In this document: positions 9,228 to 16,973 of the stretch, piece after piece
Numbering within the stretch: position 1 is the first letter of the stretch
Layout: every line of letters begins with the position of its first letter
IMG/VR virus record: IMGVR_UViG_3300027898_000032
Location: 1-30,917 of that record
DNA length: 30,917 bases
Reading direction: 5' to 3' (one strand)
Origin: a virus
The notes under the pieces: model-generated
Told to the model about the DNA's origin: nothing
Seen by the model: the letters and a program-made list of their open reading frames with translations, nothing else
The model's database searches: none
Made by a program: the position numbers and the translations under genes

Positions 9228-9403
9228 AACTACGGTTCACCCACGCGAAATGCGTTTGCGGAGCTCGCCACAACCTTTGGCAGCACCGACATCGTCCGAC
9301 GCGTCAGCTGACTATCGTCTGTGACCAGTGCGGCCGCGCGCACACCGTGCATTTCAAGCGCGTGATGGGCGTGTTGCTGTTCCTTCACGAGGAGCGTCGC
9401 TGA
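9224..9403 (+). CDS. 59-residue CxC/CxxC zinc-ribbon-like protein
   Basis: This short gene starts in an ATGA overlap at 9224 and ends in a TGATG overlap with the fibre gene at 9403, so both ends fit the local coupling pattern. The product is basic and carries Cys10-x-Cys12 and Cys33-x-x-Cys36, a compact four-Cys metal site with flanking His residues. It filled an otherwise unexplained 175-base space between two fibre genes. Similar tiny zinc-ribbon proteins occur in phage late regions, but I cannot name a function; nucleic-acid or protein binding are both possible. Confidence 0.65.
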   Translation: MKLRFTHAKCVCGARHNLWQHRHRPTRQLTIVCDQCGRAHTVHFKRVMGVLLFLHEERR

Positions 9404-11169
9404 TGTCCGTCCGGTATATCGGCTCGCAGAGCGTTATCTACTCGGCGACTCCGCCGACCGGAGTCGCGCTTGGACAGTTGTGGATGGATACGTCCACCAA
9501 TCCGGCCGTGCTCAAAGAAGCAATCAGCCTGTCGCCCCTGACGTACCAAGCAGTCAGCGGTGGCGGTGGCGGAACGATTACCAGTGTCGCGCTTTCGAGC
9601 AGTGACCTGACTGTCTCCGGCTCACCGCTTACTGGTTCGGGCGGTACGATTACCGCCAATCTTGCGACACAGGGTGGCGTAGTCGCTGGCTCGTACACCA
9701 ACGCCAATGTCACGGTCAATTCCAAAGGCGTCGTAACGGCCGTAGCTAATGGCAGTTCCGCGATCAGCGCGGTTGTGGGTACTTCGCCGGTTAGCGTGTC
9801 GACGGTTTCCGGCACGGCTACGGTCAGCGTGGCAACGGCTACGGCTACGGCATCGGGGGTCGTGCCGACTCCGCCTAACAATACGACAACATTCCTTCGC
9901 GGCGACGCTACGTTTGCGGTTGCGTCTTCGTTTCCTGCCGGAGGCACTGCCGCCGTCTACAACCTCACTGGCCTGACCAATATCCCGGTTAATGGGTATA
10001 CATACCTGCCCATTACTGCCACGGCGGCAGGGCAGTTCTTTGCTACGATCGGCCTCGGCGAGACGTTTACCGACGGGCAAGTCATTATTGTACGCAACGT
10101 ATCGGGTACGGCCACTTCGGGCTCTGGCTACCTGATCGGCCTCGATTTTTCGCCGGTCACTACCAACGGCATCACAGGGCCTGATAACACCGCGGACTTG
10201 GGGCAAGCGGGCATAGTGTATTACTTACGCCCCAATGAACAGATGATGTTCACCTACTCTAGCGCCACCGCTGCTTCAGGCGGCACGACCGGCGCGTGGC
10301 AGTTCGGTGAATTTTTTCCCTATACCACGCAATACGTTTACACCGCGGCGGGCAGCTACTCTTTCGCGTTTCCGGGCAAGGAGGTTGTAGTTACGCTTGT
10401 CGGCGGTGGTGGCGCCGGGGGCAACGGGAATAACAGTACGACAAACGCCGGCGGCGGCGGCGGCGGCGGTGGTGGCGGGGTTACTCAGTTCAGGATTCTC
10501 GCGCCCGTCGCCGGCGCTACAATTACGCTAGGTTCGGTGATGACGCTGACTGTTGGCGCCGGCGGCACCATTGCCGCGACGACTGGCGGTGCGGGAAACG
10601 CGGGAGGCACTACGTCGGTATCTTTTACTGACGCGACCGGCAACGCATGGGTTTATCAGGCTACCGGTGGCGGCGGCGGCGCGGGCGGCTTACTCGCTGC
10701 CGGTACGTCGCTCGGCGGCGCAGGCGGTTCTGGAAATTTTGCTACTGGCGGCGCCGGGGGTAATGGCGGGTATGGCGTTGCCGGCACAGCCGGAGGTAAT
10801 CAGGCTGTCGTTGGCGGCACTGCGGGCGGCGGTGGCGGCGGCGGTACGCTGGCCGCGGCCAAGACTGCGGGCGGTAATGGCGGCGGGCTGGCGATATCCG
10901 GATTCGTCACGCTTAATGCGGCGGCCGTAACAGGCGGTGCAGGTGGCGCGGCCGGCACGAATGGCACCGCGGGCACAACAATGTTCCCCCTTACGCAGGG
11001 ATCGACTGGCGGCGGCGGCGGCGGCAGTCAGACCAATTCGGCGAAGCGATTTGGCGGCGTTGGCGGATACGGTAGTGGCGGCGGCGGCGGCCCTGCGATG
11101 GGTTCCGGTACAACTAACAACGCAGGTGCTGGCGGAACCGGCTATATCATAGTGGAGGTAATCGGATGA
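9403..11169 (+). CDS. Glycine-rich tail fibre
   Basis: The chosen start is the ATG at 9403 (TGATG overlap, GGAG upstream), giving 588 residues; a further upstream in-frame codon would overlap the small Cys gene. The N-terminus (TPPTGVALGQLWMDTSTNP) resembles fibre attachment segments. Next come typical fibre-shaft repeats (VAGSYTNANVTVNSKGVVT) and a FLRGDATFA element. From about residue 330 the protein is extremely Gly-rich: a VVVTLVGGGG start, then many Gly runs separated by Asn, Ser, Thr and Ala. This layout matches fibre tips and adhesins that fold as packed polyglycine-II helices (known from phage S16 gp38). A receptor-binding role is inferred. Confidence 0.75.
   Translation: MSVRYIGSQSVIYSATPPTGVALGQLWMDTSTNPAVLKEAISLSPLTYQAVSGGGGGTITSVALSSSDLTVSGSPLTGSGGTITANLATQGGVVAGSYTNANVTVNSKGVVTAVANGSSAISAVVGTSPVSVSTVSGTATVSVATATATASGVVPTPPNNTTTFLRGDATFAVASSFPAGGTAAVYNLTGLTNIPVNGYTYLPITATAAGQFFATIGLGETFTDGQVIIVRNVSGTATSGSGYLIGLDFSPVTTNGITGPDNTADLGQAGIVYYLRPNEQMMFTYSSATAASGGTTGAWQFGEFFPYTTQYVYTAAGSYSFAFPGKEVVVTLVGGGGAGGNGNNSTTNAGGGGGGGGGGVTQFRILAPVAGATITLGSVMTLTVGAGGTIAATTGGAGNAGGTTSVSFTDATGNAWVYQATGGGGGAGGLLAAGTSLGGAGGSGNFATGGAGGNGGYGVAGTAGGNQAVVGGTAGGGGGGGTLAAAKTAGGNGGGLAISGFVTLNAAAVTGGAGGAAGTNGTAGTTMFPLTQGSTGGGGGGSQTNSAKRFGGVGGYGSGGGGGPAMGSGTTNNAGAGGTGYIIVEVIG
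10402..11130 (+). repeat. Low-complexity GGC-rich coding tract
   Basis: This part of the fibre gene consists of recurring GGC/GGT/GGG codon runs separated by short Asn/Thr/Ala-coding spacers. It has no fixed repeat unit, but the density of Gly codons makes slippage and recombination between fibre genes plausible. Confidence 0.7.
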
Positions 11170-11462
11170 GCATTTGGCACGGTAGTTTTTCGATTTATCA
11201 GCACACCAACGCGACCAATGCGGCAGACCCCAACATTGGCTTTTTTGTATGCCGCGCCCCGACCGGCGGCATACCTACGCCAATCCCCGCAGCGTCTTTG
11301 ACTGCTGTTTACGGTAGTGCGGTAACTTTGCCGATCGCGGACTTGGCAACGGCTACGCTGATCCTGAATGCTGTGGTGGCTTATCAGCAGGCACAGAACG
11401 CGCTCGATGTAACTATGAATTCCCCCAGTAACGTGCTAGTCGCAGGTCCGGTAGTTGTATAA
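11166..11462 (+). CDS. Small protein of unknown function between fibre and endolysin
   Basis: This 98-residue protein is preceded by GGAGG at 11154-11158 and overlaps the fibre gene by ATGA and the endolysin gene by TAATG. The N-terminal half has several aromatic residues and Asn/Thr (IWHGSFSIYQHTNATN; IGFFVCRAP). The C-terminal half has an Ala-rich helix (LATATLILNAVVAYQQAQNA) and ends in a Val-rich strand. No signal peptide or clear membrane helix is visible. Its place right after an adhesin-like fibre would fit a fibre accessory or chaperone, but nothing in the sequence proves this. Confidence 0.5.
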   Translation: MSIWHGSFSIYQHTNATNAADPNIGFFVCRAPTGGIPTPIPAASLTAVYGSAVTLPIADLATATLILNAVVAYQQAQNALDVTMNSPSNVLVAGPVVV

Positions 11463-11929
11463 TGAACACACTAGAAGTAATCCCCCAGCTGGCGGCCGAA
11501 GAAGGCTTCCGATCGAACCCGTACAAGGACACGGAGGGGTACTGGACGTTCGGCGAAGGCCGCTGTCTGGAGACATCGCCGCTGACCGGCTCCGAGTGGA
11601 AGTATTTGCTCGACTCGGGGCTTATCTCCGTTTCGATTACGCAGCTCGGCGCGCGGCATTTGACCGAGGAAAGGGTCGCCCTGATCCATGCTGAATTGAC
11701 CGCCCGCTGGGCGCCGTACGCGACACTTGCGGAGGGCGCGCAGGACGTGTTGGTCGATATGTGTTTCCAGATGGGCGTCGACGCCATCCTTGGCTGGGAT
11801 ACGTTCCTTGGGTATCTTGCGCAGCACGACTACATTCGCGCGTCGGAAGACGGCCGCCAGACGAAGTGGTACACTCAAACCCCACACAGGGCACAGGCCC
11901 TGATGGATAAGCTGGAGACCACCGGATGA
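11462..11929 (+). CDS. Endolysin, T4-type lysozyme (GH24)
   Basis: This 155-residue protein cuts the peptidoglycan glycan strand (muramidase). Near the N-terminus, Glu14, Asp23 and Thr29 have the same spacing as the T4 lysozyme triad Glu11/Asp20/Thr26. They sit in AAEEGFR and KDTEGYWTFGEG, the latter nearly identical to the T4 stretch. A later GAQDVLVDMCFQMGV is the usual central helix of the family, and Trp/Thr residues follow near the end as expected. Length is close to T4 lysozyme (164). There is no signal peptide or N-terminal anchor, so a holin should be needed to release it. It opens the lysis cassette and overlaps the next gene by ATGA. Confidence 0.92.
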   Translation: MNTLEVIPQLAAEEGFRSNPYKDTEGYWTFGEGRCLETSPLTGSEWKYLLDSGLISVSITQLGARHLTEERVALIHAELTARWAPYATLAEGAQDVLVDMCFQMGVDAILGWDTFLGYLAQHDYIRASEDGRQTKWYTQTPHRAQALMDKLETTG

Positions 11930-12141
11930 AACCCACCGGCCTGCTCGCAAAATACCTGTCTCGCAATTACCATCTGGTGCTGCTGGTCATCGGTATCAGC
12001 GCGGTCGCTCTGTTTCAGAAATTGATCTCTGGCGGCGAATGGGCGACGATCGCCACGGCGACGATCGCCGCGTTCCGTGCGGGCGATGCAGTCGTCGAGT
12101 GGATTCACAAGCAGGGAGAAAGAAATGAGCCTCCTCAGTAA
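11926..12141 (+). CDS. Candidate holin
   Basis: This 71-residue protein has one clear membrane segment, about residues 16-34 (HLVLLVIGISAVALFQKLI). A second, weaker hydrophobic/amphipathic stretch (WATIATATIAAFRAGDAVVEW) follows, then a charged, Pro-ending tail. The basic N-terminus fits an inside-first topology. Its position between the cytoplasmic endolysin and the spanin pair, with no other small membrane gene in the cassette, makes it the best holin candidate. It overlaps the i-spanin start by 17 bases, and its last codons carry the spanin ribosome-binding site. A holin-like protein with two weak helices is the main alternative. Confidence 0.6.
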   Translation: MKPTGLLAKYLSRNYHLVLLVIGISAVALFQKLISGGEWATIATATIAAFRAGDAVVEWIHKQGERNEPPQ

Positions 12142-12652
12142 CGCGCTGAGCCCTCTCACCAACTATGTATGGGCAGCCCTGTTGGGGCTTGTCCTTGCTT
12201 GTGTCGGCGTATTCGCCTACCACGAACGTAGCGTTCAGCACGACAAAGATATGGCGGCCCAGTCCAAGCTAGCCGCAGCGGCCGCCGTTCACGCCGCGGA
12301 TGTTCGACGCCTCGCGGAAGCCCAACTTGCCATTGCAGGAGCAAAACACGATGAGACTGTTTCCAAGCCTGTTGCTGATGTCCCTGATGTCGGGCTGTGC
12401 TACTACAAGCCCGCGCCCCGCCTTATCACCGTCCCCACCGCAAGAGCCGTTCGCGGTACAGGCAGTGCACCAGCGAGCCAAGACCAGCCCGCACCAGTTC
12501 GAGGACCGGATCCGGGTGCTCTTGTCCCCGTCGGTGACGCCGACGTCGCCCGGCACCTCCTCGAAGTAGGGCGCGACGCGGACGCCGATCTGGCGCTGGA
12601 TGAGGCCGAGATCGCTGCCCTGATCGCCGCCTTGCAGGAAAAGACGAAGTGA
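12125..12652 (+). CDS. Rz: i-spanin (Rz-like)
   Basis: The start at 12125 follows GGAGAAAG and gives 175 residues. An N-terminal membrane anchor (about residues 10-29, YVWAALLGLVLACVGVFAYH) is followed by a short Ala-rich helical segment with charged residues (VRRLAEAQLAIAG) suited to the periplasmic coiled coil. The C-terminal half is rich in Pro, Ala and Asp, probably constrained by the o-spanin gene lying inside it in the +1 frame. Together the pair fuses inner and outer membranes at the last step of lysis. The 168-residue GNAT gene follows with a GTGA overlap. Confidence 0.8.
   Translation: MSLLSNALSPLTNYVWAALLGLVLACVGVFAYHERSVQHDKDMAAQSKLAAAAAVHAADVRRLAEAQLAIAGAKHDETVSKPVADVPDVGLCYYKPAPRLITVPTARAVRGTGSAPASQDQPAPVRGPDPGALVPVGDADVARHLLEVGRDADADLALDEAEIAALIAALQEKTK
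12351..12569 (+). CDS. Rz1: o-spanin lipoprotein (Rz1-like), nested in the i-spanin gene
   Basis: This gene lies entirely within the i-spanin gene in the +1 frame, the embedded Rz/Rz1 arrangement known from lambda. The ATG at 12351 gives 72 residues with a short signal peptide (MRLFPSLLLMSLMSG) and a lipidation Cys directly after Ser-Gly. The mature part starts with Thr/Ser and Pro-rich sequence (ATTSPRPALSPSPPQEP), as in outer-membrane spanin subunits. The residue at -3 is Met rather than the commoner Leu/Ala, but the rest fits signal peptidase II processing. An earlier in-frame codon at 12300 would bury the signal peptide and is rejected. Confidence 0.8.
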   Translation: MRLFPSLLLMSLMSGCATTSPRPALSPSPPQEPFAVQAVHQRAKTSPHQFEDRIRVLLSPSVTPTSPGTSSK

Positions 12653-13155
12653 CGGCCTATTACGGGCCTGAGCCTTTGGAGATCAACGGCTACCGCATCG
12701 GGTTGGAGTACATCACCTATATGGGGCGGGATATCGAGGTGCTGCTGAACCAGCACTACGCCGAGACGGAAGTGGCGTATCTCGATGAGCCCGTCAAGGT
12801 CGATCTGGCGCGGTACGCCGCATTTGAGCAGGGCGGGACTTTTTGGAGTTTCACAACTCGTAAGGTGGACACCGACCAGATGGTGGGCTATCTTATCGGG
12901 TACTTGCAGCGCTCCATGCACGCCGAAACGACGATTGCAACGGAAGACGCCTTCTACCTAGTCAAGGACTGCCGGGGATCGGGACTCGCGAAAAAGATGC
13001 TCCAGTACGCGGAAAAAGCCCTCAAGGCGCGCGGTGCGGACTATCTGTTCATGACGTCCAAGAAACCGGTGGGAGGTCCGAATATCGGGCCGTTCCTCGA
13101 GACTCAGGGGTATCGGCCGGTGGCCGTGGCTTTTTCGAAGAAGCTGGAGGTTTGA
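12649..13155 (+). CDS. GNAT-family acetyltransferase
   Basis: This 168-residue protein starts with GTG in a GTGA overlap; a weak AGGAAAAG lies upstream. The C-terminal half holds the acetyl-CoA-binding motif A: a beta strand with DAFYLVKD, then Arg109-Gly-Ser-Gly112-Leu-Ala114 leading into a helix (AKKMLQYAEKALKARG) and the strand ADYLFM. The final FLETQGYRPV is the usual GNAT ending. The N-terminal part with Tyr/Glu-rich helices should form the acceptor site; the substrate cannot be predicted. It sits between the lysis cassette and the ejection genes, so it is expressed late. The product may modify a virion protein or a host target. Confidence 0.8.
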   Translation: MTAYYGPEPLEINGYRIGLEYITYMGRDIEVLLNQHYAETEVAYLDEPVKVDLARYAAFEQGGTFWSFTTRKVDTDQMVGYLIGYLQRSMHAETTIATEDAFYLVKDCRGSGLAKKMLQYAEKALKARGADYLFMTSKKPVGGPNIGPFLETQGYRPVAVAFSKKLEV

Positions 13156-13158
13156 CAC

Positions 13159-14958
13159 ATGTGTTTCGGCGGCGGCGCACCTAGCGCACCAAATACCAGC
13201 CAGCAGTCCGGCGCCAGCTCGGCGATCGGCTCACAGGCCCAACAGGCCGGCGCGAATCAGCTTAACTGGGCGCAGGGACAGACGGCGCAGAACACGGCCA
13301 ATACTGCAAACGCCCAGAGCACCCTGAATAGTCAGGCGCAGGGGCAGTTCGGCGCCGGCAATGCCGCGGCGCAGAATTTCACCCAGAACACCCTGCCGGC
13401 TGCACAGCAGAACATGCAGTTCGCCCAGAACTGGGGTTCGCCAGCTGGCGTCGCCTCGGCGCAGGCAAACGCGGCCGCGACGACCGGGCAGGCCTATGAT
13501 GCCGCCCGCATGAACAACCAGCGTCAGCTGGCGTCGTACGGCGTCGATCCGTCGACATTGAAGTCGAGTTTCGCCAACCTGCAGGGCAACCTTGCACAGG
13601 CAGGGGCGGTCGGCAACGCGACGTATAACGCCGGCCAGCAGCGCCAGCTGCAGGGTTTCGGTATGACCGGACAGGCAATCGGGCAGGGCGCGCAGCTTGC
13701 CGGCGTCGGTCAGGGCTATACCGGCCAAGGCGCGGGCATGACCAGCTCGGGCGTCCAGCTGGGCAATCAGTCGCTCGCCACGAATTCCGGCGCGCTCTCC
13801 GCGCCCTCGACCATGATGCAGACCGGCCTGCAAGGCTACGGCCAGTCGGCGAACATCCAGAACCAGTCTTTCCAGAACCAGCTGGCGAGCTACAACGCGC
13901 AGAATCAGGGCGTTAATAGCTTGATGAGCGGGCTGGGCTCGGCGGCTGGTATGGCCGGCATGCTAATGATGTCCGACGGTGGCCCGATCGGCGGCGCGCG
14001 CGGCTTCATGCCCAAGTTGCAGACCGGCATGCCCCGCATGGGCGCCGCGCACATGAACCTCGTCGGCGGCGTTCCGGGCAAGCCCCCGCATTTCGCCGAT
14101 GGCGGCATCTACGTCCCCATCCAGTCGGCTCCGTCGGTTGCGCCGGTGGCGATCCAGCAGGGCGCGACGTTTGACGATCCGAACGCGGGCGGCTTTGGCA
14201 AGGGCCTGCAGAAGGGAGCCCAGATGGGCGCCGTCAAGCAGATGCAGCGTCCCGCGACCGCGCCGGGCGTTACGCCGGGCGGCACGCCGGTTGCCGGCGG
14301 AGCAAGTCCGACGCCGGGTGGCGACGGTCCGGCCCCGGCTCCTATCAACGGCGACCAGATGCAGGCGGCCGCAGGCAACACGATGAACGCGGCCAACGGC
14401 GGCCGGGTCGCAAAGGGCATCCCCCAGCGCAAGAAGCAGCCCAAGCCGAACGACGCGCCGGACCAGAATATGGCGCAGAACCCGGCGCAGCAGTCGTCTC
14501 CCGGCATGGGAGATGCGGGCCCGATGACGTTCGCCAATGGCGGCATGCCGAATATCAACCCGAACCCGCTCCGGATGCAGGGCGTCCCGCAGCCTAAGCC
14601 GATGAACGCGCACCACATCCAGTACGCGGACGGCGGCATGTTCCCGATGCCCGAGCAGCATCAGCATCCGTTCCTCCAGCAGGGGCGGTCGTTTGCCGAC
14701 GGCGGCCTGCCGGGCGCGACGTGGTCGATGGGCGGCGTGGCCGACGGCGGCTCCGCTCCCGGCCCGGGGATGATCCAGCACGGTCCGTCGGATGGCACCG
14801 GGATCGACGATCAGGTGCACGCTAAGGTCTCCGTGGGTGAGTACATCATTCCGGCCGACGTCGTGCACGCCAAGGGCAAGGAATTCTTCGACAAGCTGTT
14901 GTCGCGCTACCACACGCCGGCCGAGCAGCAGAAGCAACAGATGGGGGGTATGCGGTAA
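13159..14958 (+). CDS. Gln/Gly/Ala-rich internal virion (ejection) protein
   Basis: This 599-residue protein has GGAGG at 13146-13150 before the ATG. The N-terminus (MCFGGG plus Ser/Gln) and the long Gln/Ala/Asn-rich helix-prone first half are typical of proteins injected with podovirus DNA. A short hydrophobic patch (AAGMAGMLMM, before residue 272) is followed by several copies of an (F/Y)ADGG-like motif, for example residues 272-275 and 312-316. The end carries KVSVGEYIIPADVV (556-569) and a helix with FFDKLL, a C-terminal signature seen in many phage virion proteins. It overlaps the next ejection gene by TAATG. The exact molecular role is inferred from composition and neighbours. Confidence 0.65.
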   Translation: MCFGGGAPSAPNTSQQSGASSAIGSQAQQAGANQLNWAQGQTAQNTANTANAQSTLNSQAQGQFGAGNAAAQNFTQNTLPAAQQNMQFAQNWGSPAGVASAQANAAATTGQAYDAARMNNQRQLASYGVDPSTLKSSFANLQGNLAQAGAVGNATYNAGQQRQLQGFGMTGQAIGQGAQLAGVGQGYTGQGAGMTSSGVQLGNQSLATNSGALSAPSTMMQTGLQGYGQSANIQNQSFQNQLASYNAQNQGVNSLMSGLGSAAGMAGMLMMSDGGPIGGARGFMPKLQTGMPRMGAAHMNLVGGVPGKPPHFADGGIYVPIQSAPSVAPVAIQQGATFDDPNAGGFGKGLQKGAQMGAVKQMQRPATAPGVTPGGTPVAGGASPTPGGDGPAPAPINGDQMQAAAGNTMNAANGGRVAKGIPQRKKQPKPNDAPDQNMAQNPAQQSSPGMGDAGPMTFANGGMPNINPNPLRMQGVPQPKPMNAHHIQYADGGMFPMPEQHQHPFLQQGRSFADGGLPGATWSMGGVADGGSAPGPGMIQHGPSDGTGIDDQVHAKVSVGEYIIPADVVHAKGKEFFDKLLSRYHTPAEQQKQQMGGMR

Positions 14959-16973
14959 TGGGGCTCGGTAAATATCCCGGTGCAATCGGCTCGTTCCTCG
15001 AGGGCGCCCAGACGGGCATGTCCCGTGCGCAGGACCTTGAGTCGCAGCGGCTGAAGAACACCTATACTCAGAACGCGATGGTCAACCCGGCCATTCGCGC
15101 GAATCAGGTCGACCAGTATTCGTACGACAAGTACTCCGCGCCGCGCGCGGGCGCCGCGCCGGGCTACCAGCCTTTGCGCGACGTGTTCGCGGAAAAGCTG
15201 CACGGGATTTTCGGTGGCAACGCGAACCAGCACGCCGCGGGCCCCGCCGCGCAGGCGACCGTCCCCGGCCAGTCGAACGTGGCGCAGAGCGCGCCGGCTC
15301 CCGAGAGCTCGTCGCCGAGCGCCGGTGGCCAGATTGGTGGCGGCAGCGGGCAAATGCAGCCCGACGACTCGTGGCGGAAGGAGAATTACGAGACCGGTGG
15401 CGGCATGTACTCCGACGGCGGCGGCGTCACGCGCCCCGAGGGCATCAACCCGATGTCGGGTATCAAGCCCAAGAAGCCCCGCAACATGCCCCCGCGCAAC
15501 ACGGAAGCCAGCCCCGGCGGGCAGGGTGTTCCGTCGTTTGCCGACGGCGGCAGCCCGGATGACGCCCCGCAGTCCAAGTTCTCGCAGGTCATGGGCAAGG
15601 TCGGCGACTTCCTGTCCGCCAGCCCCCAGCAAAAAGCAGAGGGCGCCGCGCGCCAGCTCGCCGAGGGCAACCTGCACGCCGCGCAGCAGCGCCAGCACTT
15701 CTGGACTCCGGCCGCTTCGCAGGGCGCGCAGCAGCAGGAAGATCAGGACGTCGACACCGCACGCTCGCAGTTCATGGAGACCCTGCCGGGCAACAATTTC
15801 GGAGCAGCGCCGCAGCAGGGCGCCGCGCCCGCGGCCGCGCCGGCCGCCGCAGGCATTCCGCCGAAAGGGGCTCCGGCTCCTGCGGCCGCTCCGCCTCCGT
15901 CGCCGACTGGCGGGTCGGGCCCCGGCGCTGCGCAGGTCTCGAGCCGCACGAAGGTAGCGACGTCGACCACGCCCGGCACTTCGGCGGTCGATGGGACGGC
16001 CCAGCCCGGCCAGCTGTCCAGCAATTTCGACTTCTCGAAGCTGAACATCGACCAGTCGAAGGTGCCGAGCGTCGACCCGGCCGAGTGGGACGACATGAAG
16101 AAGGATGCGGTCGCCCAGATGGTCGGCCACGGTGTGAACCCGCTTGAGGCGCACGTCAAGGCGGACGATCAGGTGTCGGACTACCAGCACCGCCAGTTCC
16201 TGCAGTTGATGCAGCAGGGCATCGCGCTCGATCGCTCTGGCAACAAGCAGGGCGCCATGGCTGCCATCAAGGCGGCCTACCAGTACATGCCGAACGGACA
16301 CGACGTGCAGCTCGGCCTCGACCAGCGCACCGGCAACATCATCGGCTTCACGCACGACATGAAGACCGGCCAGCCGTCGGGCGCGCACGTGCTCGATCAG
16401 GCCAACCTGAACGGCCTGCTGTCGACCTACGCCGACCCGAATAATTTTCGCAAGGAGCTGCAGGATTATCAGGGCATGAATCTGCGCAAGCAGGAGTACG
16501 AAGAGGTTGTTCGCCCGGGTGCCGCATCGCAGCGTCACCTCAACGCGGCGCATGCCGACTACTTCGAAGGCGCAAATCCCACGCGACTTATGACCGCCGA
16601 GATGCGGATGCGCGGCGGCGCGGGCGGCAAAACGCCTTCGCTCGATCCGCGGCTTGAGACGCAGCTCAACAGCGCAGTCATGGATCCGCGCGAAAACGCG
16701 GAAGCCAAGGAGATCGCGGGCGCCGCGCTGGCACGTTACGGCATGGACCCGCAAACCCAGATGCAGGTCATGGGTCGCGTGGCCAAGATGTACTCGTATC
16801 CGCCCGGCCCGGCGCGCGACCAGTACGCGCAAGCCAACGGCCTGATGCCGGCCGGCGGCGCTCCGCGCGGCATTCCGTCGCGCGGTAATGAGGCGATGTA
16901 CGATGCGCAGTACAGCGGTTATGCAGGCCCTGATACTCGCAGGGGATCCCGGGCCGCCAGTAGGAGTAGATGA
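14958..16973 (+). CDS. Second internal virion (ejection) protein
   Basis: This 671-residue protein starts MGLGKYPGAIGSFLEG, a short Gly/Ala helix of the kind found in ejection proteins. It continues with Gln/Arg-rich helices (QDLESQRLKNTYTQNA). The central third is a disordered Pro/Ala/Gly/Gln region that repeats the ADGG-like motif of the preceding protein (YSDGG, FADGG). The C-terminal third is more ordered and helical, with Met/Gln-rich helices (QFLQLMQQGIALD; AMAAIKAAYQYMP). It lies between the first ejection protein and the giant virion protein and is coupled to both. No enzymatic motif was found. Role by analogy: part of the ejected channel complex. Confidence 0.6.
   Translation: MGLGKYPGAIGSFLEGAQTGMSRAQDLESQRLKNTYTQNAMVNPAIRANQVDQYSYDKYSAPRAGAAPGYQPLRDVFAEKLHGIFGGNANQHAAGPAAQATVPGQSNVAQSAPAPESSSPSAGGQIGGGSGQMQPDDSWRKENYETGGGMYSDGGGVTRPEGINPMSGIKPKKPRNMPPRNTEASPGGQGVPSFADGGSPDDAPQSKFSQVMGKVGDFLSASPQQKAEGAARQLAEGNLHAAQQRQHFWTPAASQGAQQQEDQDVDTARSQFMETLPGNNFGAAPQQGAAPAAAPAAAGIPPKGAPAPAAAPPPSPTGGSGPGAAQVSSRTKVATSTTPGTSAVDGTAQPGQLSSNFDFSKLNIDQSKVPSVDPAEWDDMKKDAVAQMVGHGVNPLEAHVKADDQVSDYQHRQFLQLMQQGIALDRSGNKQGAMAAIKAAYQYMPNGHDVQLGLDQRTGNIIGFTHDMKTGQPSGAHVLDQANLNGLLSTYADPNNFRKELQDYQGMNLRKQEYEEVVRPGAASQRHLNAAHADYFEGANPTRLMTAEMRMRGGAGGKTPSLDPRLETQLNSAVMDPRENAEAKEIAGAALARYGMDPQTQMQVMGRVAKMYSYPPGPARDQYAQANGLMPAGGAPRGIPSRGNEAMYDAQYSGYAGPDTRRGSRAASRSR

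Noticed and set aside
3406-11169. Diversity-generating retroelement with a variable repeat in a fibre gene, as in BPP-1
   Set aside because: No reverse transcriptase gene, template repeat or C-type-lectin variable end was found in the window.
11458-11463. TATAAT-like hexamer just before the endolysin start
   Set aside because: No -35-like element lies 16-18 bases upstream, and the hexamer consists of the Val/stop codons and start of coupled genes; chance is the better explanation.
14907-16832. 641-codon open frame on the reverse strand
   Set aside because: It mirrors the second ejection gene and has a low-complexity Arg/Leu/Val/Ala composition, with no plausible start context or place in the operon.
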